A stretch of 60,895 nucleotides of DNA from CAZCZU01 sp964503475 (GCA_964503475.1 CAZCZU010000011.1:1-60895); one strand, 5' to 3'. Shown: positions 34,424-43,792, counted from the first letter of the stretch. The notes: a model not told the origin generated them from the letters alone. A program made the numbers and translations.

Positions 34424-35082
34424 GCCTGCTCCGCCGCATTGATTTCGGCTGTTTTTTTGCGTTCGCCTGTTCCCTGGCCCAGCAGTTCACCACGCACAAG
34501 GCACCGTGCCTCGAAACGGGGGATAGCGCCGATACCGAGATCGCTGACCCGATACTCCGGCACACCCCAGCCACACCCTTGCGTATACTCCTGCAGGCGG
34601 CTCTTGGCATCGCGCACTTCAATGCGGTCCGCTTCAGCGAGCATGCCCTGCCACGATTCCAGCACCAGATTGCGTACCGCTTCCCAGCCCGCATCCTTGA
34701 AAACAGCACCGATCACGGCTTCGACGGCATTGGCGGCGATGGAGGGCGACTTGATACCGCCCGGCGTACGTTCGCCCTCGCCAACCCGCAGACAAGGCAC
34801 CAGCTGCCAGGCATCGGAAACTGTCAGCAGGGCCTCACGGCGCACCAGAGCTGCACGCATGCGCGAAAGCTCACCTTCAGCCGCCTCGCTAAAGCGATCA
34901 TGCAACGCTTCAGCGATGACGACCCCCAGCACGGCATCGCCAAGGAACTCAAGTCGCTCCATGTGCTCGCTTTCGGCCGAGCGATGGGTCAATGCCCGTT
35001 GCAACAGGCCCGGATCGGTAAAATCGTATCCGATTCGCCGCTGCAGGGCGGCGAGCAGTTCCGGATTACGGTGTTGCGGCAT
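34393..35082 (-). CDS. rnc: Ribonuclease III
   Basis: Double-strand-specific endonuclease for rRNA and mRNA processing. The 229-residue protein has the nuclease signature ERLEFLGDAVLGVVI (residues 42-56), the second catalytic acidic cluster near AVIGAVFKDAG, and a C-terminal double-stranded RNA-binding domain (KSRLQEYTQGCGWGVPEYRV to AEQAWNKL). It sits between the DUF4845 gene and era, the standard lepB-rnc-era order of proteobacteria. Confidence 0.95.
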   Translation of the reverse strand: MPQHRNPELLAALQRRIGYDFTDPGLLQRALTHRSAESEHMERLEFLGDAVLGVVIAEALHDRFSEAAEGELSRMRAALVRREALLTVSDAWQLVPCLRVGEGERTPGGIKSPSIAANAVEAVIGAVFKDAGWEAVRNLVLESWQGMLAEADRIEVRDAKSRLQEYTQGCGWGVPEYRVSDLGIGAIPRFEARCLVRGELLGQGTGERKKTAEINAAEQAWNKLNKANL

Positions 35083-35506
35083 GCGGTTCGAAATCGAAGT
35101 CCATCCGCGCCTTCAGGCGCAGCTTGTCCATGCCCTTGACGTCCGACTCCTGGTAGTCGCCATCCGGGTCCACGCTCTCCGGCGGCCCCAGCAACCAGAC
35201 CGTGACATGGTAGCTTGACGAAATCTCGACCCGATTGCCATCGGCCCGAATAACCAGATTATCGTAGAACTCCTTCGGCAGGTCATCATGTTCAAGGTAT
35301 TTGATCCCAAACACCTCCGGCAGGCGTTTCTGAATCCTCTCCAGCGATGCATCGGACATATTCCTTGATACTGACTCGAAAGAATCCTCCGCCTTCCAGT
35401 AGGCGTTATAAACGGGAATAACCTTGTAACCCACTACGACGATGGCAGCAATCACCGCCAGAAAAATCAACAGCTTAAAGACCGAAAAACCGCGCTCATC
35501 GACCAT
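35066..35506 (-). CDS. DUF4845 membrane protein
   Basis: 146-residue single-pass protein. The N-terminus MVDERGFSVFKLLIFLAVIA (extending into a hydrophobic helix ending VGYKVIPVY) resembles a pilin-like leader but lacks the processing glycine context needed to call it a pilin. The remainder is a polar domain, presumably periplasmic. DUF4845 genes are nearly always found between lepB and rnc in beta-, gamma- and zeta-like proteobacteria, and their function is unknown. ATG 35506 is preferred over 35530 because AGGAGGA precedes it at good spacing. The 3' end overlaps rnc by 17 nt. Confidence 0.8.
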   Translation of the reverse strand: MVDERGFSVFKLLIFLAVIAAIVVVGYKVIPVYNAYWKAEDSFESVSRNMSDASLERIQKRLPEVFGIKYLEHDDLPKEFYDNLVIRADGNRVEISSSYHVTVWLLGPPESVDPDGDYQESDVKGMDKLRLKARMDFDFEPHAATP

Positions 35507-35545
35507 GGAATCCTCCTGTAAAACCTGCATAACGCCTCTCTTTGC

Positions 35546-36217
35546 CTATTGAATCAGGTGACCGATCCGGTTCCAGCGCACATCACCCCTGGCACCATCC
35601 CACGACCACCAGATGATCGCCGCCTTGCCGACCAGATAGCTCTGCGGCACAAAGCCCCAGAAACGGGAATCGCGGGAGTTGTTGCGATTGTCGCCCAGAA
35701 CAAAGTAGTGCCCTGCGGGCACCTTCCAGACGCCATCACGGATCGAGAAATCCTTGCGCAACACCTGATGATCCACATCAAACAGATGCTCCTCATAGAT
35801 CGTGGAGACATCCACACTACCATCACCAAGGAAATAGCTGCGCGGGCCGATCTCTTTCAACGGCATCTCCTTGCCGTTCACGAAGAGCTTGTTGCCTTCA
35901 TAGCGAATCTCATCTCCGGGCAGGCCGATAATGCGCTTGATATAATCCTTGCTGCGATCCTCGGGGTAATCGAACACGGCCACATCGCCGCGATGGGCCG
36001 GTGACGGTGCCAGCTGAATGTCGGTAAAGGGAATCCGGAGACCGTACGAATAGCGCAGCACGAACAGATAATCGCCCACCTCCAGCGTCGGCACCATGCT
36101 CGACGAGGGAATCTTGAACGGAGCCACGATAAAGCTGCGCACCACAATGGCGATCAGGGCAATGACGATCAGGCTCTCCAGCCACTCCCGCCACAGCGGT
36201 TTCTTGCTCTCGCTCAT
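35546..36217 (-). CDS. lepB: Signal peptidase I
   Basis: Inner-membrane serine protease that removes signal peptides from Sec and Tat substrates. The 223-residue protein has one clear N-terminal membrane helix (LESLIVIALIAIVVRSFIV), the catalytic Ser S40 in PSSSMVPT, the catalytic Lys K94 in YIKRIIGLPGDE, and the box IV/V motifs GHYFVLGDNRNNSRDSRFWG. It is shorter than E. coli LepB, which has two helices, but normal for other proteobacteria. It overlaps the lepA stop by one base. Confidence 0.94.
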   Translation of the reverse strand: MSESKKPLWREWLESLIVIALIAIVVRSFIVAPFKIPSSSMVPTLEVGDYLFVLRYSYGLRIPFTDIQLAPSPAHRGDVAVFDYPEDRSKDYIKRIIGLPGDEIRYEGNKLFVNGKEMPLKEIGPRSYFLGDGSVDVSTIYEEHLFDVDHQVLRKDFSIRDGVWKVPAGHYFVLGDNRNNSRDSRFWGFVPQSYLVGKAAIIWWSWDGARGDVRWNRIGHLIQ

Positions 36218-38028
36218 CAGTTGCCCTCCCCCAGTTTGAGTACCGCCAAAAATGCCTCCTGCGGCACCTCGACACTGCCGATTGCCTTCATGCGTTTTTT
36301 ACCGGCCTTCTGCTTCTCGAGCAGTTTACGCTTACGGGTGATATCGCCACCGTAACACTTGGCCGTCACGTTCTTGCGCACCGCCTTGACGGTCTCTCTG
36401 GCCAAGATACGGCCGCCAATCGCCGCCTGCAAGGGCACATCGAACTGCTGGCGGGGAATAAGTTCGCGCAGTTTTTTCACCAGGTCGCGACCGCGCATTT
36501 CAGCGATCGAGCGATGCACGATCAGGCTCAACGCATCGACCGACTCGTTGTGCACCAGCACATCGAGCTTGACCACGTCGTCGGTTCGGAACTCGGCCAG
36601 TTCGTAATCCATTGAGGCATAGCCGCGCGACACCGATTTCAGCTTGTCGTAAAAATCGATCACCATCTCGGCCAGCGGCAGGTTGTAGGTGAGCATCACC
36701 CGGCCCTGGCCGATGAACTTCATATCCTTCTGGATACCGCGCCGCTCCACGCACAGCTTCATCATCGCGCCGACAAACTCTTCCGGCACAAAGATATTGG
36801 CCGTCACGGTCGGCTCCTCGATACTGCGGATACTCTGCGGATCGGGGAACTCGCTCGGATTGGAGGTCTCGATCAAGGTGCCGTCGGTTCTGTGAATCCG
36901 ATAGATCACCGAAGGGGCCGTGGTGATCAGGTCGAGATCATACTCCCGCTCCAGCCGCTCCTGCACGATCTCCATGTGCAGCATACCGAGAAAACCGCAA
37001 CGGAAACCCAGGCCAAGGGCGGAAGAGTTTTCCGGCTCGAAGGTGAAGGCCGGGTCGTTCATATGCAGCTTCTCGAGTGAGTCGCGCAATTCGTTGTAAT
37101 CGCCCGAATCGACCGGATAAAGGCCGGAGAAGACCATCGGCTTCGGCTCGCGATAACCGGGCAGTGGTTCGGAAGCCCCGTTCTTCAGCGTGGTGACAGT
37201 GTCGCCCACCTTCAGGTCAGCCAGTTTCTTGATACCACCGATCAGGAAACCCACCGAACCGGAGGACAATTCAGGAACGGAGAACGGTGCCGGCATGAAG
37301 ACACCGACATCCTGCACCTCGTAACTGGCTGCTGTCGGCATCGACATCAGGCGAAAACGATCACCTTTCCTGATCCCGCCTTCAAAGACGCGCACCAGTG
37401 CCACGGCGCCCACGTAGGAGTCAAACCAGGAGTCGACCACCAGGGCCCGCAACGGCTTATTGTCCTCGTTCTTCGGCGGTGGCACATGAGCGACAATCGC
37501 CTCCAGCACATCCTGAATACCTTCGCCGGTCTTGGCCGAAACCGGAATCGCATACGAGGCATCGAGTCCGATCACCTCTTCGATCTGGCGCTTCGCCTCC
37601 TCGACATCGGCACTCGGCAGGTCGATCTTGTTGATCACCGGGATGATCTCCAGGTCGTTCTCCATGGCCAGGTAGACATTGGCCAGCGTCTGCGCCTCCA
37701 CGCCCTGGGTGGCATCGACAATCAGCAGCGCACCTTCGCAGGCCTGCAGACTGCGTGAAACCTCATAGGTAAAATCAACGTGTCCGGGCGTGTCAATGAG
37801 GTTAAGCTGGTAAAGTCCACCATCGCTGGCTTTGTAATTCAGCGTCGCGGTCTGGGCCTTGATGGTAATGCCGCGCTCCTGCTCCAGCTCCATCGAGTCG
37901 AGCACCTGCTTCTTCATCTGGCGCTCGGAGAGCGCTCCTGTCTCTTCAATCAGGCGATCGGCCAGTGTCGACTTGCCGTGGTCGATATGGGCGATAATGG
38001 AAAAGTTGCGAATATGCGTCTGGTTCAT
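36217..38028 (-). CDS. lepA: Elongation factor 4 (LepA)
   Basis: Translational GTPase that acts on the ribosome in initiation or back-translocation under stress. From the start at 38028 (MNQTHIRNFSIIAHIDHGKS) it has 603 residues with G1 AHIDHGKS, G3 DTPGHVDF, G4 NKID and the LepA-specific C-terminal domain (KCYGGDITRKRKLLEKQKAG). An upstream in-frame codon (38067) would add 13 nonconserved residues and is rejected. It heads the minus-strand run lepA to cinA and is divergent from the aldehyde dehydrogenase gene. Confidence 0.96.
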   Translation of the reverse strand: MNQTHIRNFSIIAHIDHGKSTLADRLIEETGALSERQMKKQVLDSMELEQERGITIKAQTATLNYKASDGGLYQLNLIDTPGHVDFTYEVSRSLQACEGALLIVDATQGVEAQTLANVYLAMENDLEIIPVINKIDLPSADVEEAKRQIEEVIGLDASYAIPVSAKTGEGIQDVLEAIVAHVPPPKNEDNKPLRALVVDSWFDSYVGAVALVRVFEGGIRKGDRFRLMSMPTAASYEVQDVGVFMPAPFSVPELSSGSVGFLIGGIKKLADLKVGDTVTTLKNGASEPLPGYREPKPMVFSGLYPVDSGDYNELRDSLEKLHMNDPAFTFEPENSSALGLGFRCGFLGMLHMEIVQERLEREYDLDLITTAPSVIYRIHRTDGTLIETSNPSEFPDPQSIRSIEEPTVTANIFVPEEFVGAMMKLCVERRGIQKDMKFIGQGRVMLTYNLPLAEMVIDFYDKLKSVSRGYASMDYELAEFRTDDVVKLDVLVHNESVDALSLIVHRSIAEMRGRDLVKKLRELIPRQQFDVPLQAAIGGRILARETVKAVRKNVTAKCYGGDITRKRKLLEKQKAGKKRMKAIGSVEVPQEAFLAVLKLGEGN

Positions 38029-38080
38029 CGGGCCGGCAGTGTACAAGGGGGAGCACCAGTTCGCCACTCACGTGAGCCTC

Positions 38081-38089
38081 TGCTATAGC
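38081..38089 (+). promoter_or_regulatory. Extended -10 promoter of the aldehyde dehydrogenase gene (leaderless)
   Basis: TGCTATAGC ends 7 nt before the ATG at 38097, matching the HAD phosphatase promoter in both the TGC extension and the spacing. No ribosome site is present. Confidence 0.45.
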
Positions 38090-38096
38090 TAGAGGC

Positions 38097-39593
38097 ATGT
38101 TCTCACGCAATCCGCCCCTTGCTGTCGATCGCGAACACGACGTTCCGCACTTCTATCTCTGGCTGCACGGCGAAGCCCGTAAAGGGCTGGCCACACATCT
38201 CGACATCCACAATCCGTTCGATGGCAGCAAAGTGGCTACGGTGGCGCTGGCCGGCAAGAAACATATCGATGAAGCGCTCAAGAGCGCCGAAGAAGCCTTT
38301 GCCCTGCTGCGAGCCATGCCTCGCCACACCCGGGCCGAACATTTGCATCAGGTTGTCGTACGCCTGAAAGAGGCGAAAACCGAACTGATCGATACCCTGA
38401 TTCTCGAAGGAGGCAAACCGAAAGCAGCCGCCAAACAGGAGGTGGAGCGCAGCATCGACACCTTCATCTGGGCTGCAGAGGAGGCGCGCCGATTCACCGG
38501 TGAAATCATTGCCATGGATGGCCTCGCCCGCGGCGAAGGATACGAAGGCTATACCCGGCGCGAAGCTGCCGGCACGGTACTCGGCATCACGCCGTTCAAT
38601 TTTCCACTCAATCTGGTGGCCCACAAGGTGGCACCCGCCCTGGCCGTGGGCAATCCGGTGATCATCAAGCCGGCATCACGCACCCCGATATCGGCCCTGT
38701 TACTGGCTCGCATCGTTAGCGATGCCGGTTGGCCGGCCGGCACGCTCAATGTGCTGCCGATGCAGCACGACAGGGTACAGGAACTACTCGACGACGAGCG
38801 CATCGTCATGCTCAGTTTCACCGGCAGCGCAGCCGTCGGCTGGCAATTGAAACAGCGGGCTCGCCACCAGCATGTCGTCCTGGAGCTGGGCGGCAATGCC
38901 GGAGCCTATGTTGATGCCAGTGCCGATATTGCATTTGCTGCCGAACGCCTCGCCCTGGGCGGCTTTGGCCAGGCAGGGCAATCCTGTATCGCCGTGCAAC
39001 GCATCTATGTGAAGCGCAGCTGTTACGATGATTTTCTTGCCAAACTGGTCAGTGCAGCCTCAGACACCAAAAGCGGCAACCCGCAAGCATCCGATACCGT
39101 TACGGGACCACTGATCAGCATGCACGATGTCGAGCGGGTTCTGGCCTGGATTGAGGAGGCGGTAGATGAAGGCGCCCATATTGCCTGTGGAGGCAGTTGC
39201 CTCGATCTCGGCCAGGGACAACTGATCGAGCCCACCGTGCTGACCAATGTACGGGAGGAGATGAAGGTATGCAGGCAGGAGATCTTCGGCCCGGTCGTGA
39301 CCGTCACACCGGTTGCCGACATCGAGGAGGCAATCCGGCACATCAACCACTCCGATTACGGCCTGCAGGCCGCCGTGTTCAGCCGGGATATCGCTGTCAT
39401 CGAACAGGCCGTAGCTGAATTGCAGGTTGGCGGCGTGGTGATCAACGACTTCTCCAACTACCGTATCGACCCGATGCCCTACGGTGGCATCAAGGGCTCG
39501 GGCCTGGGCAAGGAGGGTATCCGCTCCGCCATGCTGGAGATGAGCAACGAGAAGATGGTGGTGATTCGCAAAAGCTGGCCCGGGCAGGGATAA
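38097..39593 (+). CDS. NAD(P)-dependent aldehyde dehydrogenase
   Basis: Oxidises an aldehyde to the acid or acyl form in the cytoplasm. The 498-residue ALDH-fold protein has the conserved ITPFNFPLNLVAHKVAPALA and IKPASRTPISALLL, SFTGSAAVGW, E263 in LELGGNAG, the catalytic C297 in GQSCIAVQRI and the C-terminal YGGIKGSGLGKEG. The AGQSCIAVQRIYV form resembles the branch with lactaldehyde and phosphonoacetaldehyde dehydrogenases; the substrate is not certain. It is single, flanked by the divergent lepA operon and the convergent small exported-protein genes. Confidence 0.88.
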   Translation: MFSRNPPLAVDREHDVPHFYLWLHGEARKGLATHLDIHNPFDGSKVATVALAGKKHIDEALKSAEEAFALLRAMPRHTRAEHLHQVVVRLKEAKTELIDTLILEGGKPKAAAKQEVERSIDTFIWAAEEARRFTGEIIAMDGLARGEGYEGYTRREAAGTVLGITPFNFPLNLVAHKVAPALAVGNPVIIKPASRTPISALLLARIVSDAGWPAGTLNVLPMQHDRVQELLDDERIVMLSFTGSAAVGWQLKQRARHQHVVLELGGNAGAYVDASADIAFAAERLALGGFGQAGQSCIAVQRIYVKRSCYDDFLAKLVSAASDTKSGNPQASDTVTGPLISMHDVERVLAWIEEAVDEGAHIACGGSCLDLGQGQLIEPTVLTNVREEMKVCRQEIFGPVVTVTPVADIEEAIRHINHSDYGLQAAVFSRDIAVIEQAVAELQVGGVVINDFSNYRIDPMPYGGIKGSGLGKEGIRSAMLEMSNEKMVVIRKSWPGQG

Positions 39594-39613
39594 GCCGGCC
39601 GGACAGAACCGCC

Positions 39614-39868
39614 TTAACGGCTCAGCGGCGTCACCGTCACCCGTCCCTGGCTGCTGACATCAATGCGGTAGCGCTTGCCGTTCGGACAGGTGGCCCGAAT
39701 CGTACGATTGCCTGCGGCATCCGTTCGTTCCTCGATATTGCGTACCTGCTTGCCGCCACAGGCGTAGCCGCGCAGCATGATGGTCGTGGCGATATCCTCG
39801 GCCTGGGTCACAGCCATGGCCGGCATGGGCAACAACAGCATGCCCAGCAAGACGAGCATTCCCTTCAT
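39614..39868 (-). CDS. Small exported protein, unknown function
   Basis: 84-residue protein with a clear signal peptide (KGMLVLLGMLLLPMPAMA). The mature part of ~65 residues has two Cys (GYACGGKQVRN and RATCPNGKRYRI), so a disulfide in the periplasm is possible, and a repeating short-beta look. No family is recognised. It overlaps the next exported-protein gene by 4 nt, and its stop lies 20 nt from that of the convergent aldehyde dehydrogenase gene. Confidence 0.6.
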   Translation of the reverse strand: MKGMLVLLGMLLLPMPAMAVTQAEDIATTIMLRGYACGGKQVRNIEERTDAAGNRTIRATCPNGKRYRIDVSSQGRVTVTPLSR

Positions 39869-40335
39869 GTCTTCACCTCCAGCAGGCTCTTCCAGATCTC
39901 TTCCCGCGCCGTATAGATCGCATGGGCAAGCCCGGGATCATCCTCCAGCAAAGCCATAATCTTCAACAACAGACCATTGAAACGGTCACGCAGCTCCGGC
40001 AACAGTTTCGGCAGGCGCTTCTGCTGCCGGTAGCGCTCAATCCGATCACGGAAATCGAGCACATCGGAACGGATAGCCAGCTTGGTCAGGAATCCGATCG
40101 CTTCGCTCTTTTTCAGGCGTTCGATAAGCTGATCGAGATCGAATTGCGGTGAGGCATCGCCGACGGCCGCTGTCGTTCCCTCACTCGCGGCCTGTCCCGC
40201 CATGCCGAGGGAAGCCGCATTCAGGGCACCTTTTTCGCCCGCCCCTGCCGCCCCGACCGGCGCAAGCATCAAAAGCACGAGAAGAAATCGGATCAAGTTG
40301 TTCACACAGGGAGTGTAGGCCATCGACAACCGCAC
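39865..40335 (-). CDS. Exported helical protein, unknown function
   Basis: Up to 156 residues, with a hydrophobic signal segment (NNLIRFLLVLLMLAPVGAAGA), a low-complexity Ala/Gly linker, and a helical, charged C-terminal half (FLTKLAIRSDVLDFRDRIER, then YRQQKRLPKLLPELRDRFNG). No family is recognised. The start is uncertain: ATG 40335, a nearer ATG at 40320 or GTG 40305, all upstream of the signal segment. It is 14 nt downstream of hflX and overlaps the small exported protein after it, so the three are probably cotranscribed. Confidence 0.6.
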   Translation of the reverse strand: MRLSMAYTPCVNNLIRFLLVLLMLAPVGAAGAGEKGALNAASLGMAGQAASEGTTAAVGDASPQFDLDQLIERLKKSEAIGFLTKLAIRSDVLDFRDRIERYRQQKRLPKLLPELRDRFNGLLLKIMALLEDDPGLAHAIYTAREEIWKSLLEVKT

Positions 40336-40349
40336 CGGAGGGGGAAGGG

Positions 40350-41651
40350 TTACGCCCCCTCCTCACTATCATCCTGCGGTCGAACCGCGGCCGCATGACG
40401 CGGCGACATGCGCACACGCAGGTGCATCATGTCGCCCTCGACGCGCTGTTCCAGTACCCGCCCATGGGCATGGCAGTAGGCGATGCTCTTGCCATCGGCA
40501 GCGGGGATCGACCATACATACTCTTCACTGCCGCTCTCCAGCCAGTCACGCAGCAAAGAGAGCAGCGCCTCAACACCCATACCGCTGCGGGCGGACAGGG
40601 CCACCCGGCTGCCGGCAATTCCATCGGCGATGCGCGATTTCACCTCGGGAGCCAGATCGATCTTGTTGAGCACCTCGACAATCGGCGGTGCCGCATCACC
40701 CACCAGCCCCAGCTGCTCCAGGGTCTCCTCGACCACGCCCTTCTGGGCAGACGATTCGGGATCGGCAATATCGCGCACATACAGAATCAGATCGGCGAAG
40801 GTCACCTCTTCCAGGGTCGCACGGAAGGCGTCGACCAGCTCATGCGGCAGATCCTGCACAAAGCCCACCGTATCGGAGAGCATCACCTCCGCCCCGCCCG
40901 GCAGGCGCAATTTGCGCAGTGTCGGATCCAGGGTGGCGAAGAGCTGATCGGCGGCATAGACCTCCGCCTCGGTCAGGCGGTTGAAGAGCGTCGATTTGCC
41001 GGCATTGGTATAGCCGACGAGGGCAATGGTGACGATATCGCGGCGCTTGCGCCCGGCGCGCTGGGTCGCACGCATGCGGCGCACCTGGGCAAGTTCGCTC
41101 TCCACGGCCTTGATCCGATTACGGATCATGCGCCGGTCCAGCTCGATCTGGCGTTCACCCGGGCCGCCCATGAAACCGAAACCACCACGCTGGCGCTCAA
41201 GATGGGTCCAGGAGCGCACCAGGCGGCCCAGCTGGTAGTTGAGACTGGCCAGCTCCACCTGCAGCACACCCTCGCGGGTTCGGGCACGGGCCGCGAAAAT
41301 CTCCAGAATCAGGCCGGTACGATCCACCACCTTGGCATCCCACGCCTTCTCCAGATTGCGCTGCTGCACCGGCGAGAGCTGGTGGTCAACAAAAACGACC
41401 CCCGCCTCGTGAATCTCGACCTGCAGCTTCACCTCCTCGACCTGGCCGGAACCGAGCAGGGTGCCCGGCTGCGGACGCCGGACCGGAAACGGCATCGAAA
41501 CGAGCAGCTCGCAGTCGCTGGCTGTCACCAGGCGGTCGAACTCCTCCTGGCGGGCCGTACGGGCATACTCGCCCAGCGCCTGATCAACCAGCTGCGGGTG
41601 CACACTGATCACACGATCCTTCGGCCGTGCCGTCTCCGTCATCACTGTCAT
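40350..41651 (-). CDS. hflX: GTPase HflX
   Basis: Ribosome-associated GTPase that splits stalled 70S ribosomes, typically after heat stress. From ATG 41651 it has 433 residues with the N-terminal HflX domain (LLGSGQVEEVK, VVFVDHQLSPVQQRNLE), the central coiled GERQIELDRRMIRNRI, and the G domain with G1 VGYTNAGKS, switch FATLDPT, G3 DTVGF and G4 NKID. A second ATG 9 nt later is possible. The ATG overlaps the miaA stop (ATGA). The intervening hfq gene, common between miaA and hflX in gammaproteobacteria, is absent here. Confidence 0.94.
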   Translation of the reverse strand: MTVMTETARPKDRVISVHPQLVDQALGEYARTARQEEFDRLVTASDCELLVSMPFPVRRPQPGTLLGSGQVEEVKLQVEIHEAGVVFVDHQLSPVQQRNLEKAWDAKVVDRTGLILEIFAARARTREGVLQVELASLNYQLGRLVRSWTHLERQRGGFGFMGGPGERQIELDRRMIRNRIKAVESELAQVRRMRATQRAGRKRRDIVTIALVGYTNAGKSTLFNRLTEAEVYAADQLFATLDPTLRKLRLPGGAEVMLSDTVGFVQDLPHELVDAFRATLEEVTFADLILYVRDIADPESSAQKGVVEETLEQLGLVGDAAPPIVEVLNKIDLAPEVKSRIADGIAGSRVALSARSGMGVEALLSLLRDWLESGSEEYVWSIPAADGKSIAYCHAHGRVLEQRVEGDMMHLRVRMSPRHAAAVRPQDDSEEGA

Positions 41652-42559
41652 GGGTTGAATATCCTCTCTGCTTCCGCACTCAGGCTCGCGGCATCGCCGA
41701 TCGTCGCCGCAACCTGGTGCCGGAACCAGGTCTGCTGCCGCTTGGCATAGCGACGCGTGGCCGTAATGCCATCCTGCACCGCCTGATCCAGCGTACACTC
41801 GCCATTCAGATGGGCCAGCAACTGCCGGTAGCCGACCGCACGCTTCGCCGGATGCGTATCCGGCAGGGTCTGCTCCGCCAACCAGCGCACCTCTTCCAGC
41901 CATCCGGCCGCCATCATCGCCTCGAAGCGCTCCGCCAGACGCTGACGCAACACTTCGCGTGGCAACTCCAGCACCAGAACCGGGCAATCGATCGCAGGCG
42001 CTGCCGCGCTGCCGCGCTGCTGCCACTCGCTCAGGGCCACGCCGCTGCTGTGCTGCACACTGAGTGCCCGCAGGATACGCTGCGTATCGTTCGGGGCCAG
42101 ACGTACAGCCGTCGCCGGGTCCACCGTATCCAGCATGGCATGCAGGTGCGGTGTGCCATGCTGCTGCTGCAACAGCAGCAGGCGGGCACGCACCGCTTCG
42201 TCTTCGGGCGGAATATCGGCAAAGCCCTTCAGCAGGGCTCGCAGATAGAAGCCGGTACCACCAACAATCAACGGTCGGCGACCGGCAGCATTCTCAGACC
42301 GGATCACGGCACGCACCTCTTCGGCCCAGCGCGCTGCCGAATAGACCTCGCCGATATCGGCACAATCAACCATGAAATGGGGCACTCGCGCACGTTCGAC
42401 CGCTGTGGGTTTGGCCGTACCGATATCGAGACGACAATAAAGCTGCATCGAATCACAGGAGATGATCGAGGTGCCGAACTGCTCCGCCCACTGCATCGCC
42501 AGGGCCGACTTGCCGGTACCGGTCGCCCCCATCAGGGCCAGGGCGCGCAACTCAGGCAT
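41648..42559 (-). CDS. miaA: tRNA dimethylallyltransferase MiaA
   Basis: Adds the dimethylallyl group to N6 of A37 in tRNAs reading UNN codons. From ATG 42559 the protein has 303 residues: P-loop ALMGATGTGKSALA, substrate motif SCDSMQLYCRLDIGTAKPT (normally SADSRQVY; variant here), HFMVDCADIGEVYSA, VGGTGFYLRALL, and the C-terminal AVGYRQLLAHL and RRYAKRQQTWFRHQ. The variant in the DSRQVY loop (SMQLY) is a departure from consensus worth noting. It starts within the 3' end of the antiporter gene, overlapping it by 8 nt. Confidence 0.93.
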   Translation of the reverse strand: MPELRALALMGATGTGKSALAMQWAEQFGTSIISCDSMQLYCRLDIGTAKPTAVERARVPHFMVDCADIGEVYSAARWAEEVRAVIRSENAAGRRPLIVGGTGFYLRALLKGFADIPPEDEAVRARLLLLQQQHGTPHLHAMLDTVDPATAVRLAPNDTQRILRALSVQHSSGVALSEWQQRGSAAAPAIDCPVLVLELPREVLRQRLAERFEAMMAAGWLEEVRWLAEQTLPDTHPAKRAVGYRQLLAHLNGECTLDQAVQDGITATRRYAKRQQTWFRHQVAATIGDAASLSAEAERIFNP

Positions 42560-43790
42560 CCGGAGTTTTGCGCACATGTTCGAGCAGGTGACGCATTTCG
42601 CGCACCTTCGCATCGATGGCGGCATCCGCCATGATCTGCACCTCTTCACTGAGCAGCCTTCGCACGGCAATCATCCACAGCGGACTGAGCAACAGAGAGA
42701 GTGCAATGACGACAATGGCCATCTGGTGCCCTTCGGCATTGAGAATGCCAACCGAAAGACCGAGGGAGGCAAGCAGGAAGGAGAACTCACCGATCTGGCT
42801 GAGCAGGCCGCCGGTCAGCAAAGACATCGTCCAGGTTTCTCCCAGGATACGCAATACCACGGCATTGATGCCCGAGTTGAGTACGAATACAGCCAGGGTC
42901 AGCAACAATACGAAGCCAACGTGCTGCACCACAAAACCGAGATCCACCAGGGTGCCGACCGACATGAAGAAAATGGCCACGAACAGGACGTAGAGCGAGC
43001 GCAGATGCTCCTCGACCCACTCCGACTGGTCGGAGGCATTGAGAATCATCCCGGCCAGGAAGGCACCGAACGGGGCGGAGAGGCCGATCTTCTCGGTCAG
43101 GGCCGCCGCCGAAAAGCAGAGCAGCAGTCCCAGCATGATGCGCTTGTCGAGTGTCTGCAGCAGCTTATCGGGAATATGCAGGTTCTGGTGACGCATCAGC
43201 CAGACGGCGAGCGCAATCAACAGACCGCCACCGATGAACTGCACGGCGATATGCTGTGGCGACACCTCATGATCGCCGATCAGGCCGACGATAATCATGA
43301 TCGGTACAATGGCCAGATCCTGCATCAGCAATACGCCCAGGGCGTTCTGGCCGAAGCCGCTCTCCAGCTCATCGGAATCCTTGAGCATGGTCAACACCAC
43401 GGCCGTGGAACTCATGCTGATGATAAAGCCGAACAGCAGCCCCGCCTGCCAGGTCCAGCCCAATACCCAGGTCACCAGCGAGCAGATGGCCACACTCAAT
43501 CCCATCTGGGCCGCCGTACCAAGTACGGCAATGCGCCAGCTGGCGATCAGGCGCGGCAGGGAAACCTCCATGCCGATAAAGAAGAGCAGCATGATCACAC
43601 CCAGCTCGCCAAGGTGAGTCAGCATCTCGCGATCCTGCACCAGGCCGAAACCGGACGGACCGACAACAATACCGGTGATGATGTAGGCCACGGCCGCCGG
43701 AATCTTGAACGAGCGCATGATGAAGGCGAGCAGCAACGCACAACCGATCACCGCCACCAGTACCATCAACACTGCCGAACTCGATTCCAT
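42552..43790 (-). CDS. CPA2-family cation/proton antiporter
   Basis: Inner-membrane antiporter of the KefB/KefC type, 412 residues with about 12 hydrophobic helices. The CPA2 signatures include VAYIITGIVVGPSGFGLV, LGVIMLLFFIGMEVSLPRL, ISMSSTAVVLTMLKDSDELE and GAFLAGMILNASD. There is no cytoplasmic TrkA-N/RCK domain after the membrane region, so it is not gated like KefC; the last ~35 residues are a short charged helical tail. The ion (K or Na) is not evident. It follows the mutL gene after 2 nt in the same run. Confidence 0.88.
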   Translation of the reverse strand: MESSSAVLMVLVAVIGCALLLAFIMRSFKIPAAVAYIITGIVVGPSGFGLVQDREMLTHLGELGVIMLLFFIGMEVSLPRLIASWRIAVLGTAAQMGLSVAICSLVTWVLGWTWQAGLLFGFIISMSSTAVVLTMLKDSDELESGFGQNALGVLLMQDLAIVPIMIIVGLIGDHEVSPQHIAVQFIGGGLLIALAVWLMRHQNLHIPDKLLQTLDKRIMLGLLLCFSAAALTEKIGLSAPFGAFLAGMILNASDQSEWVEEHLRSLYVLFVAIFFMSVGTLVDLGFVVQHVGFVLLLTLAVFVLNSGINAVVLRILGETWTMSLLTGGLLSQIGEFSFLLASLGLSVGILNAEGHQMAIVVIALSLLLSPLWMIAVRRLLSEEVQIMADAAIDAKVREMRHLLEHVRKTPDA

Positions 43791-43792
43791 TT

